This document shows positions 1-11,106 of a stretch of DNA of 64,000 nt, one piece after another. This stretch comes from Gadus chalcogrammus (taxonomy: Eukaryota > Chordata > Actinopteri > Gadiformes > Gadidae), in contig NC_079415.1 in NCBI RefSeq assembly GCF_026213295.1, positions 30,056,068-30,120,067 of the forward strand, written 5' to 3'. The translations under genes were made by a program, and so were the position numbers. How positions within the stretch are numbered: position 1 is the first letter of the stretch; every line of letters begins with the position of its first letter. The notes under the pieces are model-generated. The model was not told where the DNA came from, did no database searches, and worked only from the letters and a program-made list of their open reading frames with translations.

Positions 1-11
1 TGGTGACTGAC

Positions 12-527
12 CTGCGACTCCATTGGCTGGTTGGACTTGAACAGCCGGTTGGAATGGATCATCTGGTTGGCCTGGATTGGTTGGTTGGACTGGAACAGCT
101 GTTTGGACTGGAACAGCTGTTTGGACTGGAACAGCTGGTTGGAGTTGATCAGCTGGTTGGACTGGAACAGCTGTTTGGACTGGAACAGCTGGTTGGACTG
201 GAACAGCTGTTTGGACTGGAACAGCTGGTTGGCCTGGATTGGTTGGTTGGCCTGGAACAGCTGTTTGGACTGGAACAGCTGGTTGGACTGGAACAGCTGT
301 TTGGACTGGAACAGCTGGTTGGACTGGAACAGCTGTTTGGACTGGAACAGCTGTTTGGACTGGAACAGCTGTTTGGACTGGAACAGCTGTTTGGACTGGA
401 ACAGCTGGTTGGAGTTGATCAGCTGGTTGGACTTGAACAGCTGGTTGGACTTGAACAGCTGTTTGGACTGGAACAGCTGTTTGGACTACATTGACAAGGA
501 CTGGATCGGCAGGTTTCTTGTAAAAAG
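12..527 (-). CDS. R1 cytoplasmic exon expanded by an in-frame 18-bp repeat
   Basis: On the minus strand this block has a pyrimidine-rich acceptor (tttctcctcag, 538-528) and a GTCAG donor (11-7). It is 516 bp, 172 codons, and fits phase 1 at both ends. It opens with FYKKPADPVLVNV, runs through about 25 hexapeptides of the type TAVPVQ or PAVPVQ, with rare PTNPGQ and PADQLQ variants, and ends PANGVA at the donor. Paralogous exons of R4 (59179-59205 and 55683-55718) have the same flanking splice sequences but only 27 and 36 bp, so an ordinary tiny tail exon appears to have grown by repeat expansion. It would lie in the cytoplasmic tail, downstream of the TM exon and of the exon at 937-978. Because the period is a multiple of three, other frames are open too; this one is chosen from splice phase and the paralogs. 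The function of the repeat is unknown. The next exon would lie outside the window. Confidence 0.65.
31..480. repeat. 18-bp minisatellite, about 25 units
   Basis: The unit is ttggactggaacagctgt or the same with a final g. Twenty-five units can be counted in exact 18-bp register, with no length-changing indel between units. Variant units (gcctggattggttgg, gagttgatcagctgg) recur, which suggests blocks of units were duplicated together. Confidence 0.95.
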
Positions 528-936
528 CTGAGGAGAAACCAAAGAACAAGCTTCATTAGTTTACCGTGGCGGTGATAAGAATGACCACCCTCTCACAGTC
601 ATCAACGTGAGCCGGACGGTGGTCTGAAAAGTTGGCCTTTTGTGCAGGACTCAATGTTGGGGAATCCATAATGTTTTCCTGACAAATATACTTTGGAAAA
701 TAACATTTCATGGACATGCTCTTAGAAAGCTGTCATAGAAGGCCCGGTGTGGCTCTGGAGGTCGCAAACTTCCATGAAGGAATATCCAAATCAGGAAGTG
801 AGTGAAATACTACGCAACCACATGGTTAAACCCTGGCCCTGGGATGAACTGAACATCGCCGAAAGGCACTAATTAAACTAATGGGACTGGGGTGCTCTGG
901 AATAGATCATGTGATCTATTCCAATTGGATACTCAC

Positions 937-978
937 GTATCCAATTCTTTAGACGTATGGAAAATGGATGTTCTGGAC
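937..978 (-). CDS. R1 first cytoplasmic exon
   Basis: The acceptor ccctgacccag and donor GTGAGT bound a 42-bp phase 1-1 exon coding RPEHPFSIRLKNWI. The R4 exon at 59568-59609 is its close paralog (RPEHPISKRLKKWI) with the same splice sites, which is the main support for such a short exon. The basic stretch is typical of the juxtamembrane part of a tail. It follows the TM exon at 1327-1416 and precedes the repeat exon. Confidence 0.65.
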
Positions 979-1326
979 CTGGGTCAGGGAGAAAAGGAAA
1001 ACTTAGGAGAACATTGAGAACACCTAACACTCATTTAATAAAAAAGTAGTCTTGTCATTCATGAAACGCGTCGTGTTCAAGCATTCTAAGTCTTCCATTT
1101 GACGGACATTTGGCCCTTTCTTTTGCTATGTTCCAATCACTATAAATACAACTCTATATGTATAAATAATAAATATTTGTATGCATATACCTTTATTTTT
1201 ATATATCTATAGTATATATACATATATAAAGCTATTGATAGATATATCGCTATATATCTTTCTTGCGAGAACTAGAGCTAAACGAGAGTGTGAGTGTGAA
1301 AAAACGTTGATGGAATGGATACTTAC

Positions 1327-1416
1327 GACACTTCAGCAGAGAAGTTACAGCAGCAATTACAGCAACAATGCATAATATTATAATTATTCCGAAAATATCC
1401 CCAAAAGTTAAACCAT
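1327..1416 (-). CDS. R1 transmembrane exon
   Basis: The acceptor ccttacag and donor GTAAGT flank 90 bp in phase 1-1. The peptide starts DGLTFGDIFG, continues with about 20 hydrophobic residues (IIIILCIVAVIAAV) and ends SLLKC followed by a split Arg, giving a single-pass type I segment with a basic stop-transfer end. The R2 copy at 21014-21112 is clearly homologous, as are the introns on both sides. The nearest upstream Ig exon of R1 is 9 kb away at 10673, with the cassette array between them. Confidence 0.75.
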
Positions 1417-2150
1417 CTGTAAGGGGAGAAAATGGAAAGAAACATAAAGGTACCATCATGGCATCAACATGCTCACACACAATGTTAATCCTTTGTCTCA
1501 ACCTGCAACCTTTGCAATAACACACACTGTGATCCGTGACCCAGCAGCATGTAAGTCAGTAAATCTTTGTGTTTCTTTACATGTGAATTAATAGCACAAA
1601 CTAAAACAAAGTCACAGACCTTATATCCACCTAGCGGCCAGATACGAAGAGTACAACTGAAACGGGCTACACGCCCCCTTAACATATTGACCGGCCTAGC
1701 AACCGCAACGTATTTAGAAGGCACCGGGACTAAAGGTGGTCAAAGAACGAGCCGCTAACGTGATCCTCTCCGTTCAAAGCAGCTAGCTGACCTGTGCCCA
1801 ATAGCCCATTGACACACTCATATATATTTGGCCATGAAGCAAGACAAGCTAAATGGAAATAAGCTCTGTTGTGCATTTCATTTAGTGGAAGAACGTATAT
1901 AAATAGATCTAGGCTCTGTACCAATGTTTACAGCAAAATAAGAGAGTCTCAGTTATCTTTGTGTCCCTTCCAATCAGGGATGTAGCACAAAAGACCAAGA
2001 ATCTCATGCATTTAAAAAAAAACAATAACTAATCTTCTCACCCCCATTGGCTGACTCTACATACTGAAGTTAATTTGGGAATTTTCCCTCCCCCCCCCCC
2101 CCGCATTTTCTGTCTTGTGTAAGGATCAAGAGAGGGAGATAAATAGCCTG
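1417..2150 (-). other. R1 intron with a scrambled cassette remnant
   Basis: The part up to about 1980 matches the intron upstream of the R2 TM exon (21113-21680). The stretch 2033-2083 matches the donor end of cassette exon d. It is followed out of order by a copy of the spacer that normally lies outside that exon (2108-2143), so this is a rearranged edge of the cassette array. A C-run lies at 2088-2102. Confidence 0.6.
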
Positions 2151-2330
2151 GCTAACGCCAGACCTCATCTCAATCGACATTGAGAAGAGGTCTGGGAACC
2201 ACACATTAATTTTCTCGATTTGAGGCGTGGTTTACGATTGCCCGGATCAGTTTTTTGGGCGCTTCGAATGACTATCACATGAGTCGGTAGTACGTAACTC
2301 ATAGCCATTCGTAATAATTATATCAAATGA
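2150..2330. mobile_element. Probable short DNA-element fragment with a hairpin
   Basis: The sequence gccagacctcatctc ... gagaagaggtctgg folds into a hairpin near 2158-2193, followed by a stretch with no coding signal. The form suggests a MITE end, but no target duplication was identified. Confidence 0.3.
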
Positions 2331-2989
<659 letters not shown>

Positions 2990-3023
2990 AGCGACAGAAA
3001 TTCGATGAGGAACAAGACGAAGG

Positions 3024-3473
3024 GTCCTTTACTAGCCAGTCTGCAAACTACTGTGTCTCTCTGATGATCAGTGAGCTTCTCTGGCCACGGTCCCGTGTCC
3101 ACTGGCACATGCTGGTCTGCAGTGCTCTCACTTTTTCCCCCTTCCTACTCTGTCCCCTCCTCATCCTTCTCCTCACCCTAAGAGCAGCCTGCATTTCCCT
3201 CACTCTGTTCACCTCCATCATCATCCATCACATCGTCTTGCTCACTACCTGCTAGAGGATGATGGTAGCCTCTTAAACTGCTGATAACTTAACATACAAT
3301 AAAACAGACCACTTGATGTTAGTGTTGCTAAGCTGCTTTCAGTTTAAAGTGCAACAAAAGATTGTTTGGAATCACTCTGAGTTGCCACTAAATGAGCTCA
3401 CCTCGTGTCCCATCCTCAGTGACACCAGGAGATGAAGGGGGACCTGCCACTGCTCCACCCTCTGTGGCTGCTC
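3024..3473 (-). CDS. R1 cassette unit 1: exons b, c and truncated d
   Basis: On the minus strand exon b is 3402-3473 (acceptor ttattttcag, donor GTGAGC), 72 bp coding AATEGGAVAGPPSSP and more. Exon c is 3213-3248 (acceptor tctagcag, donor GTGAAC), 36 bp coding the acidic SEQDDVMDDDG. Exon d starts at 3116 (acceptor ctgcag) with DQHVPVDTGPWPEKL and stays open, but its homology stops at about 3024, where the rearranged sequence next to the fold-back element begins, so its donor end is missing. All complete exons are phase 1-1. The role is unknown: by position they would form a stalk between C2 and TM, by composition they look like tail exons. Confidence 0.45.
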
Positions 3474-3676
3474 CTGAAAATAAGGCTCATGGGTTAAGCT
3501 TGGTTCTCTATTTAATTTTTTTTTCTAGATATTTTATTTATTTAATATATAATGACATTGTAGGTTTAATGCTGATTAATTTATGCTATTGATTAATTCA
3601 TGTTATACACTGCAATTATGCTCCAAGCAAGATTCCTTGCTGACATCCATCAATCTAAACCGCTGATATAAGCTTA

Positions 3677-4180
3677 TGGTGTGATCCAGATGCCTCGGAC
3701 ACCAGCCTTCCGAGTTGGAAGAGGGGAAATCTCCCAGCTTTCTTGGCGCATTTCACGGAGGAACGTGCCCTTTTGGTCGGGTCCCCTCAGAATACTGTGA
3801 GTATACCGAGTTCAATGATGACGGTCTCAAGAAAAATGGCCACGCCGTAAAGAGATTACTTTTCTTTTCTTTGTATTTGTACCACGTTGGTCATTTTAAT
3901 GTCGATTTTAAATGCTCTTACACACTTGATTACATTGCTACTTTATTCCGGTCACCAATTTATGCATTGCACAGTCTTGCTGTGCGTGCAACACAATGTA
4001 AAGTTGTGTTTTCGAGCTGGTTTGCTAAAGAGGCTAAAGTCGCCAACAATGAACAACGACTAGCCAATGACATGACACAATCACAAAGACGAATGGGAAC
4101 ACTATAAGTGCTCCAAGTCCGGAAATGGACTCACAAGTGCAACTCGGAAGGCTGGTGTGTCAGGCATCTGGATCACACCA
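3677..4180. mobile_element. PIF/Harbinger-type MITE, copy 1
   Basis: Inverted ends TGGTGTGATCCAGATGCC ... GGCATCTGGATCACACCA extend about 40 bp, including accagccttccgagttg. They are flanked by TTA on both sides, the 3-bp duplication usual for PIF/Harbinger. There is no transposase. The same insertion site is used in every cassette unit. Confidence 0.8.
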
Positions 4181-4548
4181 TTAAACCGTTGCTAAACCCT
4201 GGTTCTTAAATCGTTGGGCTCGCCTTTCTTTTGAAAGATATCAGTCAGGAATTGTTTTCCCTCAGCTTGCATGTTTTCCTATTCACTTTCTTTCCTTTCT
4301 TTTTGGTGACCCCTATTTCCCTTTTTGGGGGAAAGACCTGACTGACGGAGGGCAAATTAGTGCTCCAGCATTATTAGTCGCTCAACCCGCGATTCACCTC
4401 ATAACTGTTTTTGGGAATCCTCGTTCAGTGGTGGAATAAACCGTGTCCTGTCTGCTGTAAGGATCAACAGAGGGAGACACATGGATTTTCCTCTCTTGGT
4501 CCATGTATTTCACGCATCTTAAAAAGAAAACAAATCGAATCTTCTCAC

Positions 4549-5045
4549 CCCCATTGGCTGACTTTACATTCTGAAGATAATTTGGGACTGGGTTTCCTTC
4601 CATATCTTTGGGTGCAATTTTGGTTGGGTCTGTTTTTGCTGCACCTTTACTAGCCAGTCTGCAAACACCTGTGTCTCTCTGATGATCTGTGAGCTTCTCT
4701 GGCCACGGTCCCGTGTCCACTGGCACATGCTGGTCTGCAGTGCTCTCACTTTTTCCCCTTTCCTACTCTGTCCCCTCCCTTCACCTCCTTCACCATCCAT
4801 CACATGTTCTTGCTCACTACCTGCTAGAGGATGATGGTAGCCTCTTAAACTGCTTATAACTTAACATACAATAAAACAGACCACTTGATGTTAGTGTTGA
4901 TAAGCTGCTTTCAGTTTAAAGTGCAACAAATGATTGTTTGGAATCCCTTTGAGTTGCCACTAAATGAGCTCACCTCGTCTCCCATCCTCAGTGACACCAG
5001 GAGATGAAGGGGGACCTGCCACTGCTCCCCCCTCTGTGGCTGCTC
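4549..5045 (-). CDS. R1 cassette unit 2: exons b, c, d all open
   Basis: Exon b is 4974-5045 (72 bp), exon c 4785-4820 (36 bp, SEQEHVMDGEG) and exon d 4549-4734 (186 bp). All have AG acceptors and GT donors (GTGAGC, GTGAAG, GTGAGA) and phase 1 at both ends. Exon d reads DQHVPVDTGPWPEKL, then RLASKGAAKTDPTK and ends NYLQNVKSANG. This is the only unit in which the complete trio is intact, so it is the best guide to the ancestral cassette. No Ig fold, membrane segment or known domain was recognised. The acidic exon c next to a Pro/Gly/Ser-rich exon b suggests an unstructured linker or tail. Confidence 0.5.
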
Positions 5046-5253
5046 CTGAAAATAAGGCTCATGGGGTAAGCTTGGTTCTCTATTTTATTTATTTTCTAAT
5101 TCTTTTATTTATTTAATCCATATGTCAAATGACATTGTAGGTTTAATGCTGATTCATTTATGCTATTGATTAATTCATGTTATACAGTGCAATTTTGCTC
5201 CAAGCCAGATTCCTCGCTGACATCCATCAATCTAAACCGCTGATATAAGCTTA

Positions 5254-5754
5254 TGGTGTGATCCAGATGCCTCGGACACCAGCCTTCCGAGTTGGAAGTG
5301 GAGAAAATCTCACAGCTTTCTTGCGGCACTACACGGAGGAACGTGCCCTTTTGGTCGGGTCCCCTCAGAATACTGTGAGTATACCGAGTTCAGTGATGAC
5401 GCTCTCAAGAAAAATGGCTGCGCCCGTAAAGAGAATTATTTTCTTTGTATTTGTACCACGTTGGTCATTTTAATGTCAATTTTAAATGCTCTTACACACT
5501 TGATTACATTGCTACTTTATTCCGGTCACCAATTTATGCATTGCACGGTCTTGCTGTACGTGCAACACAATGTAAAGTTGTGTTTTCGAGCTGGTTTGCT
5601 AAAGAGGCTAAAGTCGCCAACAATGAACAACGACTAGCCAATGACATGACACAATCACAAAGATGAACGGAAAGGCTATAAGTGCTCCAAGTCCGGAAAT
5701 GGCGTCACAAGTGCAACTCGGAAGGCTGGTGTCAGAGGCATCTGGATCACACCA
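5254..5754. mobile_element. PIF/Harbinger-type MITE, copy 2
   Basis: Same inverted ends and TTA flanks as copy 1, at the homologous place in the next cassette unit. Confidence 0.8.
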
Positions 5755-6121
5755 TTAAACCGTTGCTAAACCCTGGTTCTTAAATCGTTGGGCTCGCCTT
5801 TCTTTTGAAAGATATCAGTCAGGAATTGTTTTCCCTCAGCTTGCATGTTTTTCGATTCACTTTCTTTCCTTTCTTTTTGGTGACCCCTATTTCCCTTTTT
5901 GGGGGAAAGACCTGACTAACGGGGTGCAAATTAGAGCTCCAGCATTAGCAGTCGCTCAACCCGCGATTCGCCTCATAACTGTTTTTGGGAATCCTCGTTC
6001 AGTGGTGAAATAAACCGTTTTCTGTCTGCTGTAAGAATCAACAGAGGGAGACACATGGATTTTTCTCTCTTGGTCCATGTATTTCACGCATTTAAAAAGA
6101 AAATAAATCAAATCTTCTCAC

Positions 6122-6661
6122 CCCATTGGCTGACTTTACATACTGAAGATAATTTGGAACCGTGTTTCCTTCCATATCTTTGGGTGCCATTTTGGTTGGG
6201 TCTGTTTTTGCTGCACCTTTACTAGCCAGTCTGCAAACTACTGTGTCTCTGATGATCAGTGAGCTTCTCTGGCCACGGTCCCGTGTCCACTGGCACATGC
6301 TGGTCTGCAGTGCTCTCACTTTTTCCCCCTTCCTACTCTGTCCCCTCCTCATCCCTCTCCTCACCCTAAGAGCAGCCTTCATTTCCCTCACTCTGTTCAC
6401 CTCCATCACCATCCATCACATCGTCTTGCTCACTACCTGCTAGAGGATGATGGTAGCCTCTTAAACTGCTTATAACTTAACATACAATAAAACAGACCAC
6501 TTGATGTTAGTGTTGATAAGCTGCTTTCAGTTTAAAGTGCAACAAATGATTGCTTGGAATCCCTTTGAGTTGCCACTATAGGAGCTCACCTCGTCTCCCA
6601 TCCTCAGTGACACCAGGAGATGAAGGGGGACCTGCCACTGCTCCCCCCTCTGTGGCTGTTC
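6122..6661 (-). CDS. R1 cassette unit 3: exons b and c open, d frameshifted
   Basis: Exon b is 6590-6661 and exon c 6401-6436 (SEQDDVMDGDG), both phase 1-1 with normal splice sites. Exon d, 6122-6304, has lost two bases in the run that codes HQRDT in unit 2, so the phase 1 frame meets a TAG shortly afterwards. Unless exon d is skipped, a product using it would terminate here. Confidence 0.4.
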
Positions 6662-6869
6662 CTGAAAATAAGGCTCATGGGTTAAGCTTGGTTCTCTATT
6701 TTATTTATTTTCTAGTTCTTTTATTTATTTAATGTGTGTGTCAAATGACATTGTAGGTGTAATGCTGATTCATTTATGCTATTGATTAATTCATGTTATA
6801 CACTGCAATTTTGCTCCAAGCCAGATTCCTCGCTGACATCCATCAATCTAAACCGCTGATATAAGCTTA

Positions 6870-7366
6870 TGGTGTGATCCAGATGCCTCGGACACCAGCC
6901 TTCTGAGTTGGAAGTGGGGAAATCTCACAGCTTTCTTGCGGCACTTCACGGAGGACCGTGCCCTTTTGGTCGGGTCCCCTCGGAATACTGTGAGTATACA
7001 GAGTTCAGTGATGACGCTCTCAAAAATGGCTGCGCCCGTAAAGAGAATTATTTTCTTTGTATTTGTACCACGTTGGTCATTTTAATGTTGATTTTAAATT
7101 CTCTTACACACTTGATTACATTGCTACTTTATTCTGGTCACCAATTCATGCATTGCACAGTCTTGCTGTGCGTGCAACACAACGTAAAGTTGTGTTTTCG
7201 AGCTGGTTTGCTAAAGAGGCTAAAGTCGCCAACAATGAACAACGACTAGCCAATGACATGACACAATCACAAAGATGAACGGAAAGGCTATAAGTGCTCC
7301 AAGTCCGGAAATGGCGTCACAAGTGCAACTCGGAAGGCTGGTGTCTGAGGCATCTGGATCACACCA
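6870..7366. mobile_element. PIF/Harbinger-type MITE, copy 3
   Basis: Inverted ends and TTA flanks as in copies 1 and 2, inside unit 3. Confidence 0.8.
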
Positions 7367-7732
7367 TTAAACCGTTGTTAAACCCTGGTTCTTAAATCGT
7401 TGGGCTCGCCATTCTTTTGAAAGATATCAGTCAGGAATTGTTTTCCCTCAGCTTGCATCTTTTTCTATTCACTTTCTTTCCTTTCTTTTTTGTGACCCCG
7501 ATTTCCCTTTTTGGGGAAAAGACCTGACTAACGGGGGGCAAATTAGAGCTCCAGCATTAGCAGTCGCTCAACCCGCGATTCACCGCATAACTGTTTTGGG
7601 AATCCTCGTTCAGTGGTGGAATACACCGTTTTCTGTCTGCTGCAAGGATCAACAGAGGGAGACACATGGATTTTTCTCTCTTGGTCCATGTATTCACGCA
7701 TTTAAAAATAAAATAAATTGAATCCTCTCAAC

Positions 7733-8227
7733 CCCATTGGCTGACTTTACATGCTGAAGATAATTTGGGACTGGGTTTCCTTCCATATCTTTGGGTGCCA
7801 TTTAGGTTGGGTGTATTTTTGCTGCACCTTTACTAGCCAGTCTGCAAACACCTGTGTCTCTCTGATGATCAGTGAGCTTCTCTGGCCACGGTCCCGTGTC
7901 CACTGGCACATGCTGGTCTGCAGTGCTCTCACTTTTCCCCCTTCCTACTCTGTCCCCTCCCTTCACCTCCATCACCATCCATCACATGTTCTTGCTCACT
8001 ACCTGCTAGAGGATGATGGTAGCCTCTTAAACTGCTTATAACTTAACATACAATAAAACAGACCACTTGATGTTAGTTTTGATAAGCTGCTTTCAGTTTA
8101 AAGTGCAACAAATGATTGATTGGAATCCCTTTGAGTTGCCACTATATGAGCTCACCTCGTGTCCCATCCTCAGTGACACCAGGAGATGAAGGGGGACCTG
8201 CCACTGCTCCCCCCTCTGTGGCTGCTC
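7733..8227 (-). CDS. R1 cassette unit 4: exons b, c open, d ends at a stop
   Basis: Exon b is 8156-8227 and exon c 7967-8002, both with normal splice sites and phase 1 ends. Exon d starts at 7917 and is homologous down to 7733, but an in-frame TAA at 7804-7802 ends it after ...GAAKIHPT. The former donor is changed from GTGAG to GTTGAG, consistent with loss of use as an internal exon. Unit 5 has the same stop. Confidence 0.45.
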
Positions 8228-8345
8228 CTGAGAATAAGGCTCATGGGTTAAGCTTGGTTCACTATTTTATTTATTTAATACATATGTCAAATTTTATTGT
8301 AGGTGTAATGCTGATTAATTTATGCTATTGATTAATTCATGTTAT

Positions 8346-8975
8346 ACAACGGGGGACCTAAATCCAGCGATCTGATTGGTTCCCAACTGTTGTATAATGA
8401 GCATATACATAACTGCTATGACGCCCGATCATTTTGTGAAAGTTTGCATATCACTCCACGCCTGGAAGTAGAAACAGTTACAAAGTAAAACATGTGTTGG
8501 ATGATGGAGAGGGTGTAAATGTTGTTACTCCGGGAGTGAGCAAGGCGATGGAGAGACTAACGAAAGCTTAGGCACACGGCGAGTGAACTGCTCCATAGGA
8601 TAAATTGCCGGCGAACCGCTCTATCGGAGCCTTCTCTCGGAGGGACGCTAAAGTGTGTTGCATAGCGACCGTCGATGCATAGCGGCAGCCAGGAGGGACT
8701 ACTTTTTTGTATTCTTTAACAAAACGGCTACTTTGACTTTCTTTGTTTCTTTTTAAATGTAGTGTGTCTATGACTTTCGTTTCGCCATAACAGTAACCGT
8801 TGTATAAAAGCAATAGATCACTTCAGTCAGTGGCATGTGCTCATTATATCGCGGTCCTATACCACTGTGAAGGGGGTCGCCGGCCCTCCGCTGCACGTCG
8901 GGGCCGGCCAACGCCCCTTAACAGTGGTATAATGGGCACATACATACCACAGCCTGGCGTGATCTATTGCTTAAA
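8346..8975. mobile_element. Insertion specific to cassette unit 4
   Basis: This roughly 630-bp block interrupts the sequence gttatacactgcaattttgctcc that is continuous in units 1-3. It holds the inverted words gcaatagatcac (near 8810) and gtgatctattgc (near 8960), and nested between them a GC-rich hairpin (ctataccactgt ... acagtggtata). It is probably one or two nested MITEs of unknown family. Confidence 0.5.
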
Positions 8976-9048
8976 TATACACTGCAATTTTGCTCCAAGC
9001 AAGATTCCTTGCTGACATCCATCAATCTAATCCGCTGATATAAGCTTA

Positions 9049-9549
9049 TGGTGTGATCCAGATGCCTCGGACACCAGCCTTCCGTGTTGGAAGTGGGGAA
9101 ATCTCCCAGCTTTCTTGCTGCATATTACGGAGGCGATACCTCTTTCGGTCGGGTCCCCTCGGAATTCTGTGAGTATACCGAGTTCAGCGATGACGCTCTC
9201 AAGATAAATGTCTGCGCCCGTAAAGAGAATTATTTTCTTTGTATTTGTACCACATGGTCATTTTAATGTCGATTTTAAATGCTCTTACACACTTGATTAC
9301 ATTGCTTCTTTATTCCGGTCACCAATTTATGCATTGCACGGTCTTGCTAAGCGTCCAACTCAATATGTAAAGTTCTGTTTTCGAGCTGGTTTGCAAAAGA
9401 GGCTAATGTCGCCAACAATAAACAACGACTAGCCAATGACATGACACAATCACAAAGACGAATGGGAACGCAATTAGTGCTCCGAGACCGGAAATGGCGT
9501 CACAAGTGCAACTCGGAAGGCTGGTGTCTGAGGCATCTGGATCACACTA
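9049..9549. mobile_element. PIF/Harbinger-type MITE, copy 4
   Basis: Inverted ends as above, with TTA on both flanks; the right terminus has diverged (CACACTA). It lies in unit 4, downstream of the unit-specific insertion. Confidence 0.75.
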
Positions 9550-9875
9550 TTAAACTGTTGTTGAACCCTGGTTCTTAAATCGTTGGGCTCGCCTTTCTTT
9601 TGAAAGATATCAGTCAGGAATTGTTTTCCCTCAGCTTTCCCTCATCTTTTTTTATTCACTTTCTTTCTTTTATTTTTTGTGACCCCGATTTCCCTTTTTG
9701 GTGGAAAGACCTGACTAACGGGGGGCAAATTAGTGCTCCGGCATTAGCAGTCGCTCAACCCGCGATTCACGTTTTCTGTCTGCTGTAAGGATCAACAGAG
9801 GGAGACACATGGATTTTCCTCTCTTGGTCCATGTATTTCACGCATTTAAAAATAAAATAAATCGAATCTTCTCAC

Positions 9876-10370
9876 CCCATTGGCTGACTTTACATACTGA
9901 AGATAATTTGGGACTGGGTTTCCTTCCATATCTTTGGGTGCCATTTAGGTTGGGTGTATTTTTGCTGCACCTTTACTAGCCAGTCTGCAAACACCTGTGT
10001 CTCTCTGATGATCAGTGAGCTTCTCTGGCCACGGTCCCGTGTCCACTGGCACATGCTGGTCTGCAGTGCTCTCACTTTTCCCCCTTCCTACTCTGTCCCC
10101 TCCCTTCACCTCCATCACCATCCATCACATGTTCTTGCTCACTACCTGCTAGAGGATGATGGTAGCCTCTTAAACTGCTTATAACTTAACATACAATAAA
10201 ACAGACCACTTGATGTTAGTGTTGATAAGCTGCTTTCAGTTTAAAGTTCAACAAAAGATTGTTTGGAATCCCTTTGAGTTGCCACTAAATGAGCTCACCT
10301 CGTGTCCCATCCTCAGTGACACCAGGAGATGAAGGGGGACCTGTCACTGCTCCCCCCTCTGTGGCTGCTC
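9876..10370 (-). CDS. R1 cassette unit 5: exons b, c and d with stop
   Basis: Exon b is 10299-10370, exon c 10110-10145 (SEQEHVMDGDG) and exon d starts at 10060. In exon d a TAA at 9947-9945 ends the frame 38 codons in; the old donor position at 9876 keeps GTGAG. This is the first cassette met after the R1 C2 exon (10673), and all phases match, so an mRNA running C2-b-c-d would encode a receptor ectodomain with a short tail and no membrane segment. That secreted form is an inference. Confidence 0.5.
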
Positions 10371-10672
10371 CTGAGAATAAGGCTCATGGGTTAAGCTTGG
10401 TTCTCTATTTTATTTATTTAATACATTTGTCAAATGACATTGTAGGTGTAATGCTGATTCATTTATGCTATTAATTAATTCATGTTCATACAGTGACATT
10501 ATGCTCCAAGCAAGATTCCTCTCTGACAGCCATCAATCTAAACAAATAGAATCCTCATTCAGTGGTAGAATTTATTCATTTTTGTCCTGTCTTCCACTAT
10601 TATAATTTTTATAAGCAAAGTTAAGTCACCCATAATGTTTAAACCACTTCAGACCCTTCAGCTGTGACATAC

Positions 10673-10930
10673 CTGGTGGTTTATAGAGTGGATTTTCCAT
10701 GGGCAGGCTGGTGTTGCTGGTCCTCACAGGGGTCCTCAGCCTGCAGGAGAACTTTTCAGGGGTATCAGAACTGCTGATATTCTTCAGCTCGTCACCCTTG
10801 GTCCACTCTCCTTCGTCTTTCTTCCATTCGTAGGAGACCGGTCCCAGATCCTGGGTGTCCGCGGAACACTTCAGAGTACAAGTGACGTTACACAGAGGCT
10901 GGGTCTTTATACTGGGCGTCGGAGGAGGCC
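10673..10930 (-). CDS. R1 C2-type Ig domain exon
   Basis: The acceptor cacccgaccag and donor GTATGT bound 258 bp, phase 1-1. The domain reads PPPTPSIKTQPLCNVTC then TLKCSADTQDLGPVSYEW, with the B-strand Cys in TLKC, the C-strand Trp in YEW and the F-strand Cys in FSCRL. Two more cysteines (PLC, VTC) could form the extra bond known in domain 2 of CD2 relatives. It ends NPLYKPP. It corresponds to the membrane-proximal domain and follows the V exon at 12180-12467. Confidence 0.85.
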
Positions 10931-11106
10931 CTGGTCGGGTGAAAAGAACACAAGAACATCATTGTGTATCTGCACCCCTGAAGTACAAGGTCACATCTCC
11001 CCATGTCAGGAGGATAAAACCACACACTTTGTTTAACTTTAAGAATACTTTGTATAACTCAATCTCTATGAAATCTCTCTCTTATTTGTGCTTACTGTTG
11101 CTCAGT

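Larger units (their letters stand above)
3024..10550. repeat. Tandem array of about 1.6-kb cassette units
   Basis: The landmark actagccagtctgcaaac recurs near 3029, 4649, 6219, 7831 and 9976, giving spacings of about 1.6 kb and one of 2.1 kb where the 8346-8975 insertion sits. A full unit contains three short exons on the minus strand, an AT-rich spacer, a Harbinger-type MITE and a conserved spacer beginning accctggttcttaaatcg. The rightmost unit is cut at about 10550 before its MITE. The units carry scattered point differences and small indels, so the array is not a very recent event. Confidence 0.9.

Noticed and set aside
3..531. Two long plus-strand open frames (163 and 166 codons) over the 18-bp repeat
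   Set aside because: The repeat period is a multiple of three, so several frames are open. Splice sites, phase and paralogous exons place the coding frame on the minus strand.
590..650. Conserved block shared with 59285-59325 and preceded by an acceptor-like ttttcag
   Set aside because: Its only GT donor gives phase 0, which leads to a stop in the next R1 exon. The conservation is explained by duplication of the whole intron.
4549..4734. Tyrosine signalling motif (ITIM or ITSM) in cassette exon d around NYLQNV
   Set aside because: Spacing does not fit: there is no Thr or Ser/Ile/Val/Leu two residues before the tyrosine together with a hydrophobic residue at +3.
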